Assembly: GCA_021108275.1 (NCBI GenBank)
Contig: JAIORD010000005.1
Location: 62,001-126,000 of the forward strand
DNA: 64,000 bases
DNA from: Methanococcoides sp.
Lineage (GTDB): Archaea > Halobacteriota > Methanosarcinia > Methanosarcinales > Methanosarcinaceae
Direction of reading: 5' to 3'
Shown here one piece after another: positions 16,297-26,597 of this stretch. Each line of letters begins with the position of its first letter. Position 1 is the first letter of the stretch. The position numbers were made by a program, and so were the translations under genes. Below the pieces are notes generated by a model that was not told the DNA's origin, made no database searches, and saw only the letters and a program-made list of their open reading frames with translations.

Positions 16297-17598
16297 TTAC
16301 TTAGATGTCCTTGTGAGATGCACAATTCCGTCTTTCACAATATTAGACACCTTTCCTGAAGCCAGAAGCTGGTTTATCTTGGTTTCAAGATCATCATCAG
16401 TATACCTTTTTGGAAGAAGGTTCTTGATGACATCCTTCTTTACTTCAGAACCGAATGGCAAGTATGCAAGAATAGAACTTTCCAACCTGTCGGGCACAGG
16501 AAGCGGACCCTCAGAAGCAGAGGGAGCCTTAGATAACACTTCTACAGAAGACGCACCTAAATTGTTGTTTACCTGAGCCCCGGAAGGTGCGAACATTGAT
16601 GTTACAGAAACATTTGGTGTTGAAGATGGCAGTGTTTTTGAAGAGATCACACCTTGTTCGACCAAAGATGTAAAATTATCCGCTGATGAGACAGATCTTC
16701 CCAGCAAGTTTTCCAATGGTGGCTCCAGATCATTCGATGAGCTTTCTATTTCACGAACCTCATTAGTGAATACATCCTGCCTGAGAGAAACGAGAGTCTC
16801 AAAAGGAGTGGGGTCCGGAGAAGCAGAAGAAATAGGTTCGCTTGTGAGAGGATCAGAAGATAAGATGCCTTGTACGAACGTCCCTTCATTCATAGAAAGG
16901 CTGTCTTCAGAAGGGAGTAATTCCGGCGGTATTTTCAACTCCGGAAATGATAGGGTTGCATAAGGAAGTTTCATTTCAAGATCATTTGGAACTGTTGAAT
17001 TTGGCTCGGAAGTTGCCATTATTGGATCTGATACAGAATTGATATAATCGCCAGTATCAGCAGAAACACCGTCAACAGAAAAATCGTCAACAGAAACGAC
17101 GTTAACAGAAATATCGTCAACAGAAACACCGTCAACAGAAACACCGTCAACAGAAACATCATCAACAGAAACACCGTCAACAGAAACACCTTCATTGACA
17201 CTTGATCTTTTCATAAGATTAAAAATGACAATGTTCATATCACTGATCTTATCTTCAAGTTCATCTATGCGGTTTGCCATATCTGCAATAGACTGCTGAA
17301 AACATGCCATTTTTTCAATAGACACATACTTTCCATTGTCACCAGGTTCATTCAGAACATCAGGAGATGATATTGCCGGTTCACACACATCATCCAGGAC
17401 CGGTATGATGTCCAAAAAATCCCCAACCATTACAACTTCAACATCTGCATCATTTGAGCTGTTGTTCGACACCTGAGGGTTGCATTCTGCCCTTTCCAGC
17501 TCTTTCTGAAGAAGTGCTGCTACAAAGGAATCCCTATCCTTAACATCGGACAATCCCTTAAATAACTCATCAGATATACTAACCTTAAGTTCTTTCAT
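16297..17598 (-). CDS. Unknown protein with VSVDG repeats, coiled coil and winged-helix-like C-terminus
   Basis: 433 residues, not recognised as a named family. N-terminus (1-38; LKVSISDELFKGLSDVKDRD) looks like a ribbon-helix-helix. A coiled coil follows (about 102-128; IADMANRIDELEDKISDMN). About residues 137-180 are nine units of a five-residue repeat VSVDG/VSVDD. A long acidic, Ser/Pro-rich linker leads to a folded C-terminus (about 370-430; DLETKINQLLASGKVSNIVK, then DGIVHLTR) that looks like a winged helix. This suggests a DNA-binding or scaffold protein with a disordered middle. No neighbour gives a role. Confidence 0.6.
   Translation of the reverse strand: MKELKVSISDELFKGLSDVKDRDSFVAALLQKELERAECNPQVSNNSSNDADVEVVMVGDFLDIIPVLDDVCEPAISSPDVLNEPGDNGKYVSIEKMACFQQSIADMANRIDELEDKISDMNIVIFNLMKRSSVNEGVSVDGVSVDDVSVDGVSVDGVSVDDISVNVVSVDDFSVDGVSADTGDYINSVSDPIMATSEPNSTVPNDLEMKLPYATLSFPELKIPPELLPSEDSLSMNEGTFVQGILSSDPLTSEPISSASPDPTPFETLVSLRQDVFTNEVREIESSSNDLEPPLENLLGRSVSSADNFTSLVEQGVISSKTLPSSTPNVSVTSMFAPSGAQVNNNLGASSVEVLSKAPSASEGPLPVPDRLESSILAYLPFGSEVKKDVIKNLLPKRYTDDDLETKINQLLASGKVSNIVKDGIVHLTRTSK
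17057..17191. repeat. 15-bp tandem repeats inside the coding region
   Basis: About nine units of the type gtcaacagaaacacc, coding for VSVDG-like pentapeptides on the minus strand. Units differ by a few bases, all in frame, so length can change in steps of five residues by slippage or recombination. Confidence 0.85.
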
Positions 17599-17669
17599 GC
17601 ATGACCAACCTGGAAGTTAAGAGGAATATGTATAGAAGCAATACATAAGCATTTCCAAGACCGAATATT

Positions 17670-19127
17670 TCAGACCAGCCTGTTAAGAGGGTGTCTGGAA
17701 GCGGTCTGGAAGACCATATCGGATGAAGCTTCCGCTATCATAATATCAGCCATTGCAGCCATTGGGAAGGTGTATGTGGAATTCTCGATAGGACCATAAA
17801 GTACAAAATCGCCACCTACCAATTGCTGCATCGTTACCGTTCCGATATCACACATACGATATACAAGAGGATCGAGCTTCTTTTTTTCCTTGAGCCATCT
17901 CCATGAAGAAGGAACATTATGAATACCTGAACCTACCGGGAATCCCCATTTTTCCTTGGCTGCCATTGTCATACGAAGTGCAATGCCTGCACCATTGCCC
18001 ATGGGAGTAATGCTCGGATCGATAAGGATATTACTGATACCACAGTCCTCTGCCACTTCGATCAATCCCTTGTCAAGCAGTTTGCCGCCATTTTCAAGAA
18101 GGGACATCCTTCCCTCAAGGGAAGAATCCATTGCATTGAACCCGAGAACAATGGAACTGTCAATGTCAGAAAGTCGGAGGGCTTCGCATTCAGCTTCTGT
18201 TATGCTCATATTGATGGAATTGTAGATGGTCTTGTCAGCAAGACCAATATCAGTAACATACTCAGCAGAAGCCATTCTAACCTCAGGTTGTGGAGAATCG
18301 ATTATGAATGGAGAATCAGTTACAGATGAAACAAAGTCAATATATTTCTGCATACTTCCGTCAGTGTTGGCAAAGATATGCACTATCGCAGGATTACCGG
18401 TCTCATCCGACATCAGGTCCTGCACATTCACAAGGTCCTCTGCAGCGAACCGGTCAAATATCCCAACATCCGCATCCTCTACAATTTTATGCCCTTCGTA
18501 GAAGATAGTACCTGCAAGGACCGTAGGCAGCTCACCGGGTTGACCACCCATCTTCACGCCGGCAATATTCACAATATTCTGTCCCTTCTGGAAACAGAAC
18601 ATGCTACCACCCACCATATCCGTTGGAACTGTTTTCCTCTTCGTCACAACTTCCACAACAAAAGGATCTTCGCAATATGGACCATCCTTTGAGCAGTATT
18701 CGTCAACGATATTGTATATTTCATCAATATCAATAAGACCTATGCGGTCAATTATCGTAACCTGTTTCTGGAAACGTTCGATGGCATCCTTTCCGATGTT
18801 CTCCACAAAAGGAATAGCACCATCCGAATCAATAATTCGACCATCATCATCAATGCCATTCTTATGAAGTGCAATAAGCGTCTGTCCGGCAAGGTGACCT
18901 TTTGATTCATTGCCACATAGCAGCACATATCTTATATTGGAATTCGAGATAGTGTTTATGATGATCTTTTCCGCACCAAGGTTCTCGGTCTTGCAGCTAC
19001 CCCACATAGCAGCTTTCTCATACGGTTCCAATGAACTCGCAAGCGTGATAACAGCAATACAGGAATCCTCTTTACCGGATACACAATCCCCTTTTACAAC
19101 AGGCCAGTCATAAGCAACAGTTTCTAT
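17670..19127 (-). CDS. MtrA-MtrH-type fusion methyltransferase (MtxA-MtxH)
   Basis: 485 residues if started at ATA 19127. Residues 1-165 are like MtrA, the corrinoid subunit of the methyl-THMPT:coenzyme M methyltransferase; CGNESKGHLAGQ (His about 78) matches the cobalamin-binding His region. Residues 175-485 are like MtrH, which moves the methyl group from or to tetrahydromethanopterin. No membrane anchor is seen, unlike real MtrA. The reading frame shows WPVVKGD and AVITLASS upstream of the first usual start (TTG 19031), so the gene must begin earlier. The only well-placed start is ATA 19127, five bases after AGGGGTG. Follows mtxX after a 20-base gap. Proposed role: soluble methyl transfer between a corrinoid and THMPT; substrate unknown. 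Confidence 0.8.
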   Translation of the reverse strand: METVAYDWPVVKGDCVSGKEDSCIAVITLASSLEPYEKAAMWGSCKTENLGAEKIIINTISNSNIRYVLLCGNESKGHLAGQTLIALHKNGIDDDGRIIDSDGAIPFVENIGKDAIERFQKQVTIIDRIGLIDIDEIYNIVDEYCSKDGPYCEDPFVVEVVTKRKTVPTDMVGGSMFCFQKGQNIVNIAGVKMGGQPGELPTVLAGTIFYEGHKIVEDADVGIFDRFAAEDLVNVQDLMSDETGNPAIVHIFANTDGSMQKYIDFVSSVTDSPFIIDSPQPEVRMASAEYVTDIGLADKTIYNSINMSITEAECEALRLSDIDSSIVLGFNAMDSSLEGRMSLLENGGKLLDKGLIEVAEDCGISNILIDPSITPMGNGAGIALRMTMAAKEKWGFPVGSGIHNVPSSWRWLKEKKKLDPLVYRMCDIGTVTMQQLVGGDFVLYGPIENSTYTFPMAAMADIMIAEASSDMVFQTASRHPLNRLV

Positions 19128-19147
19128 GTAAACACCCCTTAATTCGA

Positions 19148-19996
19148 TCAGTTCCTTTCGTTCTTCATATCCACAAGAGCGCTGGCAAGCATTATGGCTT
19201 TCGTATAGTGGCCACCCACCCGGGAAGTATCCACGAAGACATGATCATCCATCAATACCGGCGCACCAATACCATCCCCTCCGCCGAGGAAAACAAGTGT
19301 CCTGAATATCAGGTTGCCGGTTATACCATCTGGAGCAAAGATAAAGTTCGCTTCCTCGATAGCATCTTCGATGAGTATTGTATAATGCTTTGCACATATA
19401 CCGTTTTCCAGAAGCCGGGATGCAAGGAAATCCCCATCTGCAAGGGTACGGTCGATCTTCTCGTGTCTGCCAAGATCACCCATTCTGCCCCCTGAAAGTA
19501 TACCCACCACAGGCTCGATATCGAACCTGCGTATATGTTCGACACCAAGACGCACAAGGGTTATCTTGTCCAAAAGGTCATTTCCCTCATCGATACCGAC
19601 AGGAGCAAGGAAGAAAGGGACACCGTCCGCACTTATCAGAAAGGCCATGCGATACAACTTATCGATGCCAAGGACATCCTTAAGATGGGAAAGAGTGCCT
19701 GAAGCATTAGCAGTGCCTCTTACCGCAGCATCCACTGAACCGGAAGCAAGCAGATCCCCAAGCACTAACTCGGGTTCATGGGTATTGATGATCTCAAGAG
19801 AAGTTCCCACAGAATCAATCTCCTTTTTATCCCCTACAACAATAACGTGAGCATAACCCGAATTGTGAGCATTCTCGATACTGGAGATCATCTTTGCAGA
19901 AGGATTTCGAACTCCTATGGCAACCTTTGCCACATTTGAAATAGCCCTTCTCCTAACAACATCCATAAGACCTTCTGTGCTGCTTTGCCGAGCCAC
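19148..19996 (-). CDS. mtxX: MtxX, methanogen marker protein 4
   Basis: 282 residues from GTG 19996, preceded by GCAGGTG; an upstream TTG would add 16 residues of low similarity. The sequence ([71 protein letters not shown]) is that of MtxX, related to phosphotransacetylases but found next to methyltransferase genes in methanogens. Molecular function not established. Co-transcribed with the MtrA/MtrH fusion gene, which supports a joint role in methyl transfer. Confidence 0.88.
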   Translation of the reverse strand: MARQSSTEGLMDVVRRRAISNVAKVAIGVRNPSAKMISSIENAHNSGYAHVIVVGDKKEIDSVGTSLEIINTHEPELVLGDLLASGSVDAAVRGTANASGTLSHLKDVLGIDKLYRMAFLISADGVPFFLAPVGIDEGNDLLDKITLVRLGVEHIRRFDIEPVVGILSGGRMGDLGRHEKIDRTLADGDFLASRLLENGICAKHYTILIEDAIEEANFIFAPDGITGNLIFRTLVFLGGGDGIGAPVLMDDHVFVDTSRVGGHYTKAIMLASALVDMKNERN

Positions 19997-20085
19997 GATA
20001 CACCTGCCAGAAATGATATTAATTAGAATCAAAAAGAAATGCAAACATTAATTACTTTTCCCTTTTATGTAAGGTATGATTACAG

Positions 20086-21579
20086 ATGGTAGAATCTATC
20101 GAATGGGTTGAAAAATACCGACCACAGTCCCTTAAGGACATTGTAGGCAACAAAAAATCTGTTGTGGATATGCGTGAATGGGCACAGTCATGGCTATCAG
20201 GAACGCCTGAAAAGAGAGCGGTCATACTGCATGGTCCTGCAGGAGTTGGAAAGACCTCAGCAGCACACGCACTTGCCAGGGACCTTGACTGGGAGACCAT
20301 CGAACTTAATGCAAGTGACCAGAGAACGGCAGGCGTCATTGAAAGGGTCGCTGGTTCTGCATCAAAGATGAGCTCCCTTACCGGAACCACTGCAAAGAGA
20401 CTTATCATACTTGATGAGGCCGATAATATCCATGGGAATTCCGACAGAGGAGGAGCCCGGGCCATCGGCGGTATTATAAAGAACACAGACCACCCCATCG
20501 TGCTTATTGCCAACGACCTCTATGGACTTACACCTTCCGTACGTTCACTCTGCATTGAGCTCAAGTTCAATTCGGTACAGGGACGTTCCATGATACCGGC
20601 ACTGAAGAGGATATGTGTCGAAGAGAAGATCATGTGCGGTGTCGGAGTTCTTGAAAAGCTAGCGGAGAATGCCGGAGGGGACCTGCGAAGTGCCGTTAAA
20701 GACCTTCAGGCAGTGGCAGTCGGAAGGGATGAGATACACATCGAGGATATCGCTACTTCCGAAAGGGATACAAAAGAGTCGATCTTCAAAGTGCTTGGAA
20801 ATATATTCAAGAATACAGACCCAAAGAAAGCACTGGAAGCTACCTATGGTCTTGATGAGACCCCTGAGAACCTTATACATTGGATAGATGAGAACCTGCC
20901 TTTACAATATGGAACTGAAGAAGGCACAGAGGAAGACCTCATCACCGGATATGAACATTTGGCCAAAGCGGACAGATACCTCGGACGTGTAAGAAAACGA
21001 CAGAGCTACCGCCTCTGGAGATATGCAGGTGCCCTTATGACATGCGGGACCGTTGTTTCAAAGACCCACGTTGGCCGCGGATTCACAAAGTACCAGCCAC
21101 CATCGTTCTGGCGAAAGATGGGACAGTTAAGGGCTAAACGTGATATGAGAGATAATATTGCTTCAAAGATAGCGGACCATGCCAATAAATCCATGCGATA
21201 TTCACGCACAGACCTTGCACATCTTTACGGCAGGATGCTGGAAGAAGACGAATATGCAGCAGATGTCACTTTCGATCTTGAACTAAGCATTGATGAGATG
21301 GTCTATCTCACGGGGAAGAAAAAGGTCACAAAGGACATACAGAGGATACATGACCTCGCACAAGCAAGACGACAGAGCCTTGGACGTGATGAAGGCAAGG
21401 CATTCTTTGAGAAAAAACCTAGAAAACAGACACCTGACAAGAAACAGATGGACCTTACACAGATAATCAACAGTGCACCTCAAGAGGAAAAGGTCGAAAA
21501 GAAAGAGACCGAGAATGTACATCCTGTTAAAAAGAGTGCATCAAAGGCTAAACCACAAAAGACATTGTTCGACTTCTGA
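20086..21579 (+). CDS. rfcL: Replication factor C large subunit
   Basis: 497 residues, usual length. N-terminus [18 protein letters not shown], Walker A GPAGVGKT (50-57), Walker B ILDEADN (about 113), sensor-1 region [10 protein letters not shown]. The C-terminus is lysine-rich and ends in KTLFDF, a PCNA-binding PIP box. With the small subunit it loads the PCNA clamp at primer ends in DNA replication. Divergent from mtxX, with about 90 bases between the starts to hold both promoters. Confidence 0.95.
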   Translation: MVESIEWVEKYRPQSLKDIVGNKKSVVDMREWAQSWLSGTPEKRAVILHGPAGVGKTSAAHALARDLDWETIELNASDQRTAGVIERVAGSASKMSSLTGTTAKRLIILDEADNIHGNSDRGGARAIGGIIKNTDHPIVLIANDLYGLTPSVRSLCIELKFNSVQGRSMIPALKRICVEEKIMCGVGVLEKLAENAGGDLRSAVKDLQAVAVGRDEIHIEDIATSERDTKESIFKVLGNIFKNTDPKKALEATYGLDETPENLIHWIDENLPLQYGTEEGTEEDLITGYEHLAKADRYLGRVRKRQSYRLWRYAGALMTCGTVVSKTHVGRGFTKYQPPSFWRKMGQLRAKRDMRDNIASKIADHANKSMRYSRTDLAHLYGRMLEEDEYAADVTFDLELSIDEMVYLTGKKKVTKDIQRIHDLAQARRQSLGRDEGKAFFEKKPRKQTPDKKQMDLTQIINSAPQEEKVEKKETENVHPVKKSASKAKPQKTLFDF

Positions 21580-21683
21580 GATAGATAGGAACTTTGCAAC
21601 TCGAGAGAAAGTAAAAGAAGAGAAGTTCAAGATATTGAGACACAAACTTGCAAGGTATGTCAATATCATTTATCATAGGATGA

Positions 21684-21731
21684 GGAAATTGACAGTTGTC
21701 AACTATTTCCAACCTTTTTCTTTTCTTTTTT
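21684..21731 (+). terminator. Terminator-like hairpin after rfcL
   Basis: GGAAA-TTGACA pairs with TGTCAA-(cta)-TTTCC (21684-21710), then a strong T-run (ccttttt, cttttctttttt). It lies 105 bases after the rfcL stop. Confidence 0.6.
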
Positions 21732-22058
21732 GAATCTTATCTTGCTCAGAGAGGTCATTTAAAAGCGTCCTGCAAACATTAATAGATTAGAAATATAAAA
21801 AGTTCAAGATATAATTATTATATTACATCCGATATAAATATCATGTGTTATAGACATACTTCTGTAAATTATAATTTGGCCCTTAGGCCATAGAATAATT
21901 GAAAGAATGATTTACTTTACAGTTAGAATATCAGGGGATAGCATGATATATTTAGCAAATGAAAAGCATTGAGGTATTGACCATTGCTTTTTATTTTTAC
22001 TTTACAAACACGAATTGGTATTTTCATTTTACGTATCAGTTAATTGGGGGGAGAGATA
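21732..22058. other. AT-rich intergenic region before the DUF523/DUF1722 gene
   Basis: No gene or RNA seen. Probably holds the promoter of the gene at 22059; the site ttaattggggggaga at 22041-22055 contains its ribosome binding site. Confidence 0.35.
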
Positions 22059-23093
22059 ATGGATTATGAGATTCCTGAGTATCCTTACACAAAGCCTCGC
22101 ATTGTAGTAAGTAAATGTCTGGAGTTTGAAAATGTGCGCTATGATGGAGGGGTCATACATTGCCATACAGTTCGTGACATGATGCAATTTGGAGATTTTA
22201 TTAAAGTGTGTCCGGAAGTGGAAATTGGACTTGGAGTTCCACGTGATCCCATTAGGATAGTACTTGTAGATGGGGAAAAAAGACTTATCCAACCAATAAC
22301 ACAGAATGATCTAACAGAAAAGATGGATCACTTCACAGACACATTCCTGAAAGAACTCCCTCCTGTTGATGGTTTCATATTTAAATCCGGATCCCCCACC
22401 ATTGGGATTCGGGATATCAAGATCTACTCCGATAAAGTGAAAGGATTAGTGGTCGATCGTGGTAATGGTTTTTTTGCAGAGAAGATACTTCGTGACTACA
22501 TCGACTATCCGATGGAAGAAGATGATCGGCTGAATAACAATATTATAAGGCACCATTTCCTTACAAAACTTTTTGCTTTTGCAGATCTTAGGAAAGTAAA
22601 AGAATCAGGTTCAATTGAAAATTTGGAACAATTTCATCAGTATAATCACTATCTTTTCCGTCTCTACAATCATGATATCTCTTTAAAATTGGATGAGCTG
22701 GTTGAAAATAAGAGTTCTTTAAAATTCGATGCGATCTTGAAAGAATACGAAAGAATAATGCCACATATTTTTTCCAGAGAACCGAAGTCGAATGAATTTA
22801 TAGATGTTGCAAATGAAACATTCTTAAATATAGTATCTTCCTTGAACATTGTTGAAGAGAAATACCTGGCTCAGATCATAAAAAAATATAATGATAATCG
22901 ATTGACATGCGATGCATTACTTGAGATCCTTAAGTTTTATGTTATGAGTTTTAGTGACTCGAAAAAAGAATATTCCAGATTGTTCTTCCCATATCCGGAA
23001 GAATTGAAAACGGAATCAGAAACTGAAAGGGATCGGGATTTCTGGGCTAATTTTCCGATTGCATCCGAGCAATCCAAAGTGCATTTGCACTAA
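22059..23093 (+). CDS. DUF523 and DUF1722 domain protein
   Basis: 344 residues from ATG 22059, preceded by GGGGGGAGA. Residues about 8-150 are DUF523 (VVSKCLEFENVRYDGG, FKSGSPTIGIRDIKIY); residues 170-300 are DUF1722/YbgA (HHFLTKLFAFADLRKV, FHQYNHYLFRLYNHD). The two-domain form is widespread in bacteria and archaea; DUF523 has conserved cysteines and is often near photolyase or stress genes. Function not established. Stands alone, with AT-rich flanks and more bacterial-looking codon use than rfcL. Confidence 0.8.
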   Translation: MDYEIPEYPYTKPRIVVSKCLEFENVRYDGGVIHCHTVRDMMQFGDFIKVCPEVEIGLGVPRDPIRIVLVDGEKRLIQPITQNDLTEKMDHFTDTFLKELPPVDGFIFKSGSPTIGIRDIKIYSDKVKGLVVDRGNGFFAEKILRDYIDYPMEEDDRLNNNIIRHHFLTKLFAFADLRKVKESGSIENLEQFHQYNHYLFRLYNHDISLKLDELVENKSSLKFDAILKEYERIMPHIFSREPKSNEFIDVANETFLNIVSSLNIVEEKYLAQIIKKYNDNRLTCDALLEILKFYVMSFSDSKKEYSRLFFPYPEELKTESETERDRDFWANFPIASEQSKVHLH

Positions 23094-23231
23094 AGGCAAG
23101 CTTGTCGCTAGCAGCCAAATTTATATATATTTCATAGATCTTGATCATACCTTACCTCGTCATTTATACTAATAACAAATAAATAAAGGAAATCTCAAAT
23201 TATATTATCATTTAAGGGAAATGGGGTCCAA

Positions 23232-23672
23232 ATGGAAGAAAAAGTACCTGAAGAAAACTTACGGCAGGTCCTAATGGAACAGGGTCTGGCAGTCCTTGCT
23301 ACTGAAAAGGAAGGTGATCCATATACAAATCTGATAGCTTTTGCTGCAACTGAAGACTTCAAAAAACTGTTCTTTGTGACCCCGAGATTTACAAGAAAAT
23401 ATTCGAATATACAACTTTCACATAATGCATCGATTTTAATAGATAACAGATCGAATACCATCTCGGATTTCAAGGATGCTACTGCGGTCAATGCAATGGG
23501 GGCCATAAGAGAAGTAGATAAAGAACCCTCATTTGTCGATCAATACCTTTCAAAACAACCGCACTTAGAAAAATTCCTAAAATCCCCCTCTTCTGCAATG
23601 ATGATGATGGAAGTTAAAAAATATATTATCGCAACGAGCTTCCAAAATGTTGTGGAGATGAATTTGAGATGA
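23232..23672 (+). CDS. Pyridoxamine 5'-phosphate oxidase-fold protein
   Basis: 146 residues. LMEQGLAVLATEKEGDPYTNLIAFA is the start of a split-barrel FMN-binding domain; FFVTPRFTRKYSNIQ and NASILIDNRSN are the next strands. Family members bind FMN, F420 or heme. Its stop overlaps the start of the next gene (ATGA), so the two are translated together. Substrate unknown. Confidence 0.8.
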   Translation: MEEKVPEENLRQVLMEQGLAVLATEKEGDPYTNLIAFAATEDFKKLFFVTPRFTRKYSNIQLSHNASILIDNRSNTISDFKDATAVNAMGAIREVDKEPSFVDQYLSKQPHLEKFLKSPSSAMMMMEVKKYIIATSFQNVVEMNLR

Positions 23673-25807
23673 ACACCCTTATCATCCCAATGGAAAATAT
23701 CACTGAAGAAGATAAAGAAAATGTTGGTGGTAAAGCTTATTCATTATCAAGGCTCAGGAAAAAAGGCTTCAATGTTCCAAAATATTTTTCAGTTACAGCC
23801 GATGCATATCGAAAGTTCTTAAAGGACAGTGGACTTGAAGGTCAGATATTACTTGAAATTTCCAGAAAGGATTTCGGAAAAATGAGATGGGAAGAGATGT
23901 GGGATACATCCCTTCGTCTTAAAAATCTCTTTATAGGTGCTTCCATTTCCAATGAGATCGAAAATGAGATCATATCCGAAATTGCAATGAAATATTACCA
24001 ATTCCCGGTCGTCATACGGTCTTCAGCCCCCGGTGAAGACTCAGTAAATACTTCTTTCGCAGGCATCCATGAGTCTTATGTGAATGTCAGGGGTATCGAT
24101 CCAATACTTGAACATGTAAAACTTGTATGGGCATCCCTGTGGTCAGATTCGGCAATTCTTTACCGGGAGGAGTTAGGTCTTGACATAAGACAAAGTTCAA
24201 TGGCAGTCTTAGTTCAGGAACTAGTTGAGGGTGAAAAGTCGGGAATAGTATTTAGCAAAGACCCAAACAATGAAAGCCATCTGACCATCGAGGCAGTATA
24301 TGGTCTCAATGAGGGCCTTGTTAGTGGTGATATTGAGCCTGACAGGTGGATACTAGATAGGAAAAACGGTGAAATTGTTCAACATATTGTTGCCTCTGAC
24401 AGGGAAAAAAGCGTCAGGTTAAACGAAAGCGGGACTTCTCTCGAAAAGTTGCCAGCTGCTTTTTCAGATAAGGAACCGCTAAATGATGATGAGATCAGAA
24501 GGATCTATGAAATGGCCATGTTCTCGGAAAAGGTGTTCGATTCTCCTCAGGACATGGAATGGACAATTCGGGATAATGAAATCTTTCTTCTTCAGTCAAG
24601 ACCGATTACGACCCTTGATGATAAGGAAAAGAGCTGGTATATCTCATTAAAGAGGACCTTCGAGAACCTGAAAGCTCTGCGTATGAAAATAGAGAACGTA
24701 CTTATCCCGAAAATGATTTCAGATTCAGGATCAATGTCACAGCTTGACCTTCAAGACCTGAACGATATTGAAATTGCTGATGTCATTATTTTTCGAAGAT
24801 CTATCTTCCAGAAGTGGGATGCGACCTACACAAAAGAATTCATTCCATTTGCGCATGGGATGAGATTTTTTGGAGATGTATATAATGAAAAAATGAAACC
24901 TTCTGATCCATACGAGTTTATGGACCTTCTGACAAATTCTGATCTTTTAAGTTTACAGAGAAACAAGCAGCTCAATTTACTTGCTGAAATGGTCCGAAAG
25001 GACAATTCGCTCAGAAAAAGAATTGATTCAGGTTCAATTGAAGGAGAATTTGCAAACATATTTGAAGATTTTATGGAACTTTTTGGAAGATCATCTTACA
25101 TAGAGGACAAAACACAGATGTTAAAGCTGATTCTGGAATTATCCTCACATCCGGAGACTGAGGTTGCAAATTCAAAGGATTCGCAGGCATTAACAAAAGA
25201 TTTCCTTTATAAATTCGATCCAAAAGAAAGATCATATGCTTCTGAATTGCTTGATATTGGCCGTGCAAGTTACAAACTCCGCGATGATGATAATATCTAC
25301 CTGGGAAACATAGAAGGATATTATCTTGATTCAGTCAAAGAAGGAAAACAAAGGCTCTTAAAAAGGAATATTGAACAAAACATAAGCGACGATGATGTCA
25401 TAAAGGCGTTAAGGGATCTAAATTATGTTCCAAAAAAGGAAGTGCTAACTCAGGAGAATGCTCTGCCAGAAAGATTCATGGTCAGGCAGATCCAGGGACA
25501 ACCCGCAAGTAAAGGCCTAGTCTCAGGAATTGCAAGGGTCATCGAAGAAAAGGATGATCTTTTTAATGTAAGATCCGGTGAAATACTGATTTGTGATGCA
25601 ATTGATCCAAACATGACATTTGTTGCGCCTCTAGTATCTGGTATTGTTGAGCGCAGAGGAGGCATGCTCATTCATGGAGCCATAATAGCACGTAAGTATG
25701 GAATTCCTTGTGTAACAGGCATTACTGATGCCATAGATATCATAAATACAGGGGATGAAGTGACAGTTGATGGTTATCTTGGTATCGTAATGATACAAAG
25801 AAAATAA
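23669..25807 (+). CDS. PEP synthase-like phosphotransferase (rifampin phosphotransferase architecture)
   Basis: 712 residues. N-terminal ATP-grasp PPDK domain (1-320): GGKAYSLSRL, IRSSAPGEDSVNTSFAG, VQELVEGEKSGIVF, EWTIRDNEIFLLQSRPITT. A middle helical region of about 320-620 has no PEP-binding barrel signature. C-terminal mobile His domain (about 630-712): GGMLIHGAIIARKYGIPCV with the phospho-accepting His. This order (ATP-binding, variable, His domain) is that of rifampin phosphotransferase, not of PEP synthase, which needs a PEP/pyruvate barrel. Inferred: transfers phosphate from ATP to an unknown small molecule. Coupled to the PNPOx-fold gene. Confidence 0.75.
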   Translation: MNTLIIPMENITEEDKENVGGKAYSLSRLRKKGFNVPKYFSVTADAYRKFLKDSGLEGQILLEISRKDFGKMRWEEMWDTSLRLKNLFIGASISNEIENEIISEIAMKYYQFPVVIRSSAPGEDSVNTSFAGIHESYVNVRGIDPILEHVKLVWASLWSDSAILYREELGLDIRQSSMAVLVQELVEGEKSGIVFSKDPNNESHLTIEAVYGLNEGLVSGDIEPDRWILDRKNGEIVQHIVASDREKSVRLNESGTSLEKLPAAFSDKEPLNDDEIRRIYEMAMFSEKVFDSPQDMEWTIRDNEIFLLQSRPITTLDDKEKSWYISLKRTFENLKALRMKIENVLIPKMISDSGSMSQLDLQDLNDIEIADVIIFRRSIFQKWDATYTKEFIPFAHGMRFFGDVYNEKMKPSDPYEFMDLLTNSDLLSLQRNKQLNLLAEMVRKDNSLRKRIDSGSIEGEFANIFEDFMELFGRSSYIEDKTQMLKLILELSSHPETEVANSKDSQALTKDFLYKFDPKERSYASELLDIGRASYKLRDDDNIYLGNIEGYYLDSVKEGKQRLLKRNIEQNISDDDVIKALRDLNYVPKKEVLTQENALPERFMVRQIQGQPASKGLVSGIARVIEEKDDLFNVRSGEILICDAIDPNMTFVAPLVSGIVERRGGMLIHGAIIARKYGIPCVTGITDAIDIINTGDEVTVDGYLGIVMIQRK

Positions 25808-26041
25808 AAGAGCTTTTTCTTCAGGCTTATTCAGAAAATAAATGAGAAACAGATTCACTTTAATTGTTTGTTCTTTTAAAAAATAAGTAGTTACATTAGA
25901 ATCATAATCGTAGCTTAAAGGATTCTTTTCATATTAAATTTAAAGTAAATATAATTTTATCAAAATAGATAGTAATCTATATATGATATAGAAGATGAAC
26001 TTAACATACATAACTTATTTAGTGGCCAAGGGGGGCGACTT

Positions 26042-26560
26042 ATGAAAATCTCAAAAATATTAATAGCTTTGCTTATCGCAACAATGGTATTAGCTTCTGG
26101 TTGTACTTCTACAGATACTGAGAGTGCACCTGAAGAAGAAATGATGGAAGAGATGGATATTGTAGACACGGCAATTGGTGCCGGTTCATTTACAACTCTG
26201 GTCCAGGCAGTCCAGGCAGCAGGTCTTGAGGACACATTGAGAGGAGAAGGTCCTTTCACAGTATTTGCACCAACAGATGAGGCATTTGCAGCACTTCCTG
26301 AAGGCACTCTTGATGCATTGCTTGCAGATGAAGAAGCTCTTGCAGCTGTATTAACATACCACGTAGTTGCCGGTGAAGTCATGGCAGCAGACGTTGCAGG
26401 TCTGGATTCTGCAGCAACTGTTCAGGGCGAGGAAATTACCTTTGATACCACAGATGGTGTAAAAGTAAATGATGCCAATGTTGTTCAGGCTGACATTAAA
26501 GCCAGCAATGGTGTAATCCACGTCATAGACAAGGTCATCCTGCCACCTTCAATGATGTAA
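26042..26560 (+). CDS. Fasciclin (FAS1) domain lipoprotein
   Basis: 172 residues. Lipobox-like LASGC (Cys21), an acidic linker (EEEMMEEMD), then one FAS1 domain (about 38-170): [67 protein letters not shown], all canonical. Exported and membrane-anchored; FAS1 domains mediate adhesion. Higher GC than its AT-rich flanks. Confidence 0.9.
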   Translation: MKISKILIALLIATMVLASGCTSTDTESAPEEEMMEEMDIVDTAIGAGSFTTLVQAVQAAGLEDTLRGEGPFTVFAPTDEAFAALPEGTLDALLADEEALAAVLTYHVVAGEVMAADVAGLDSAATVQGEEITFDTTDGVKVNDANVVQADIKASNGVIHVIDKVILPPSMM

Positions 26561-26597
26561 GAAAAGGACATAATTGATCATAATAATGTATGAAATT

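Noticed and set aside
17057-17191. CRISPR array
   Set aside because: The 15-bp repeats have no spacers, stay in frame, and code for a pentapeptide repeat.
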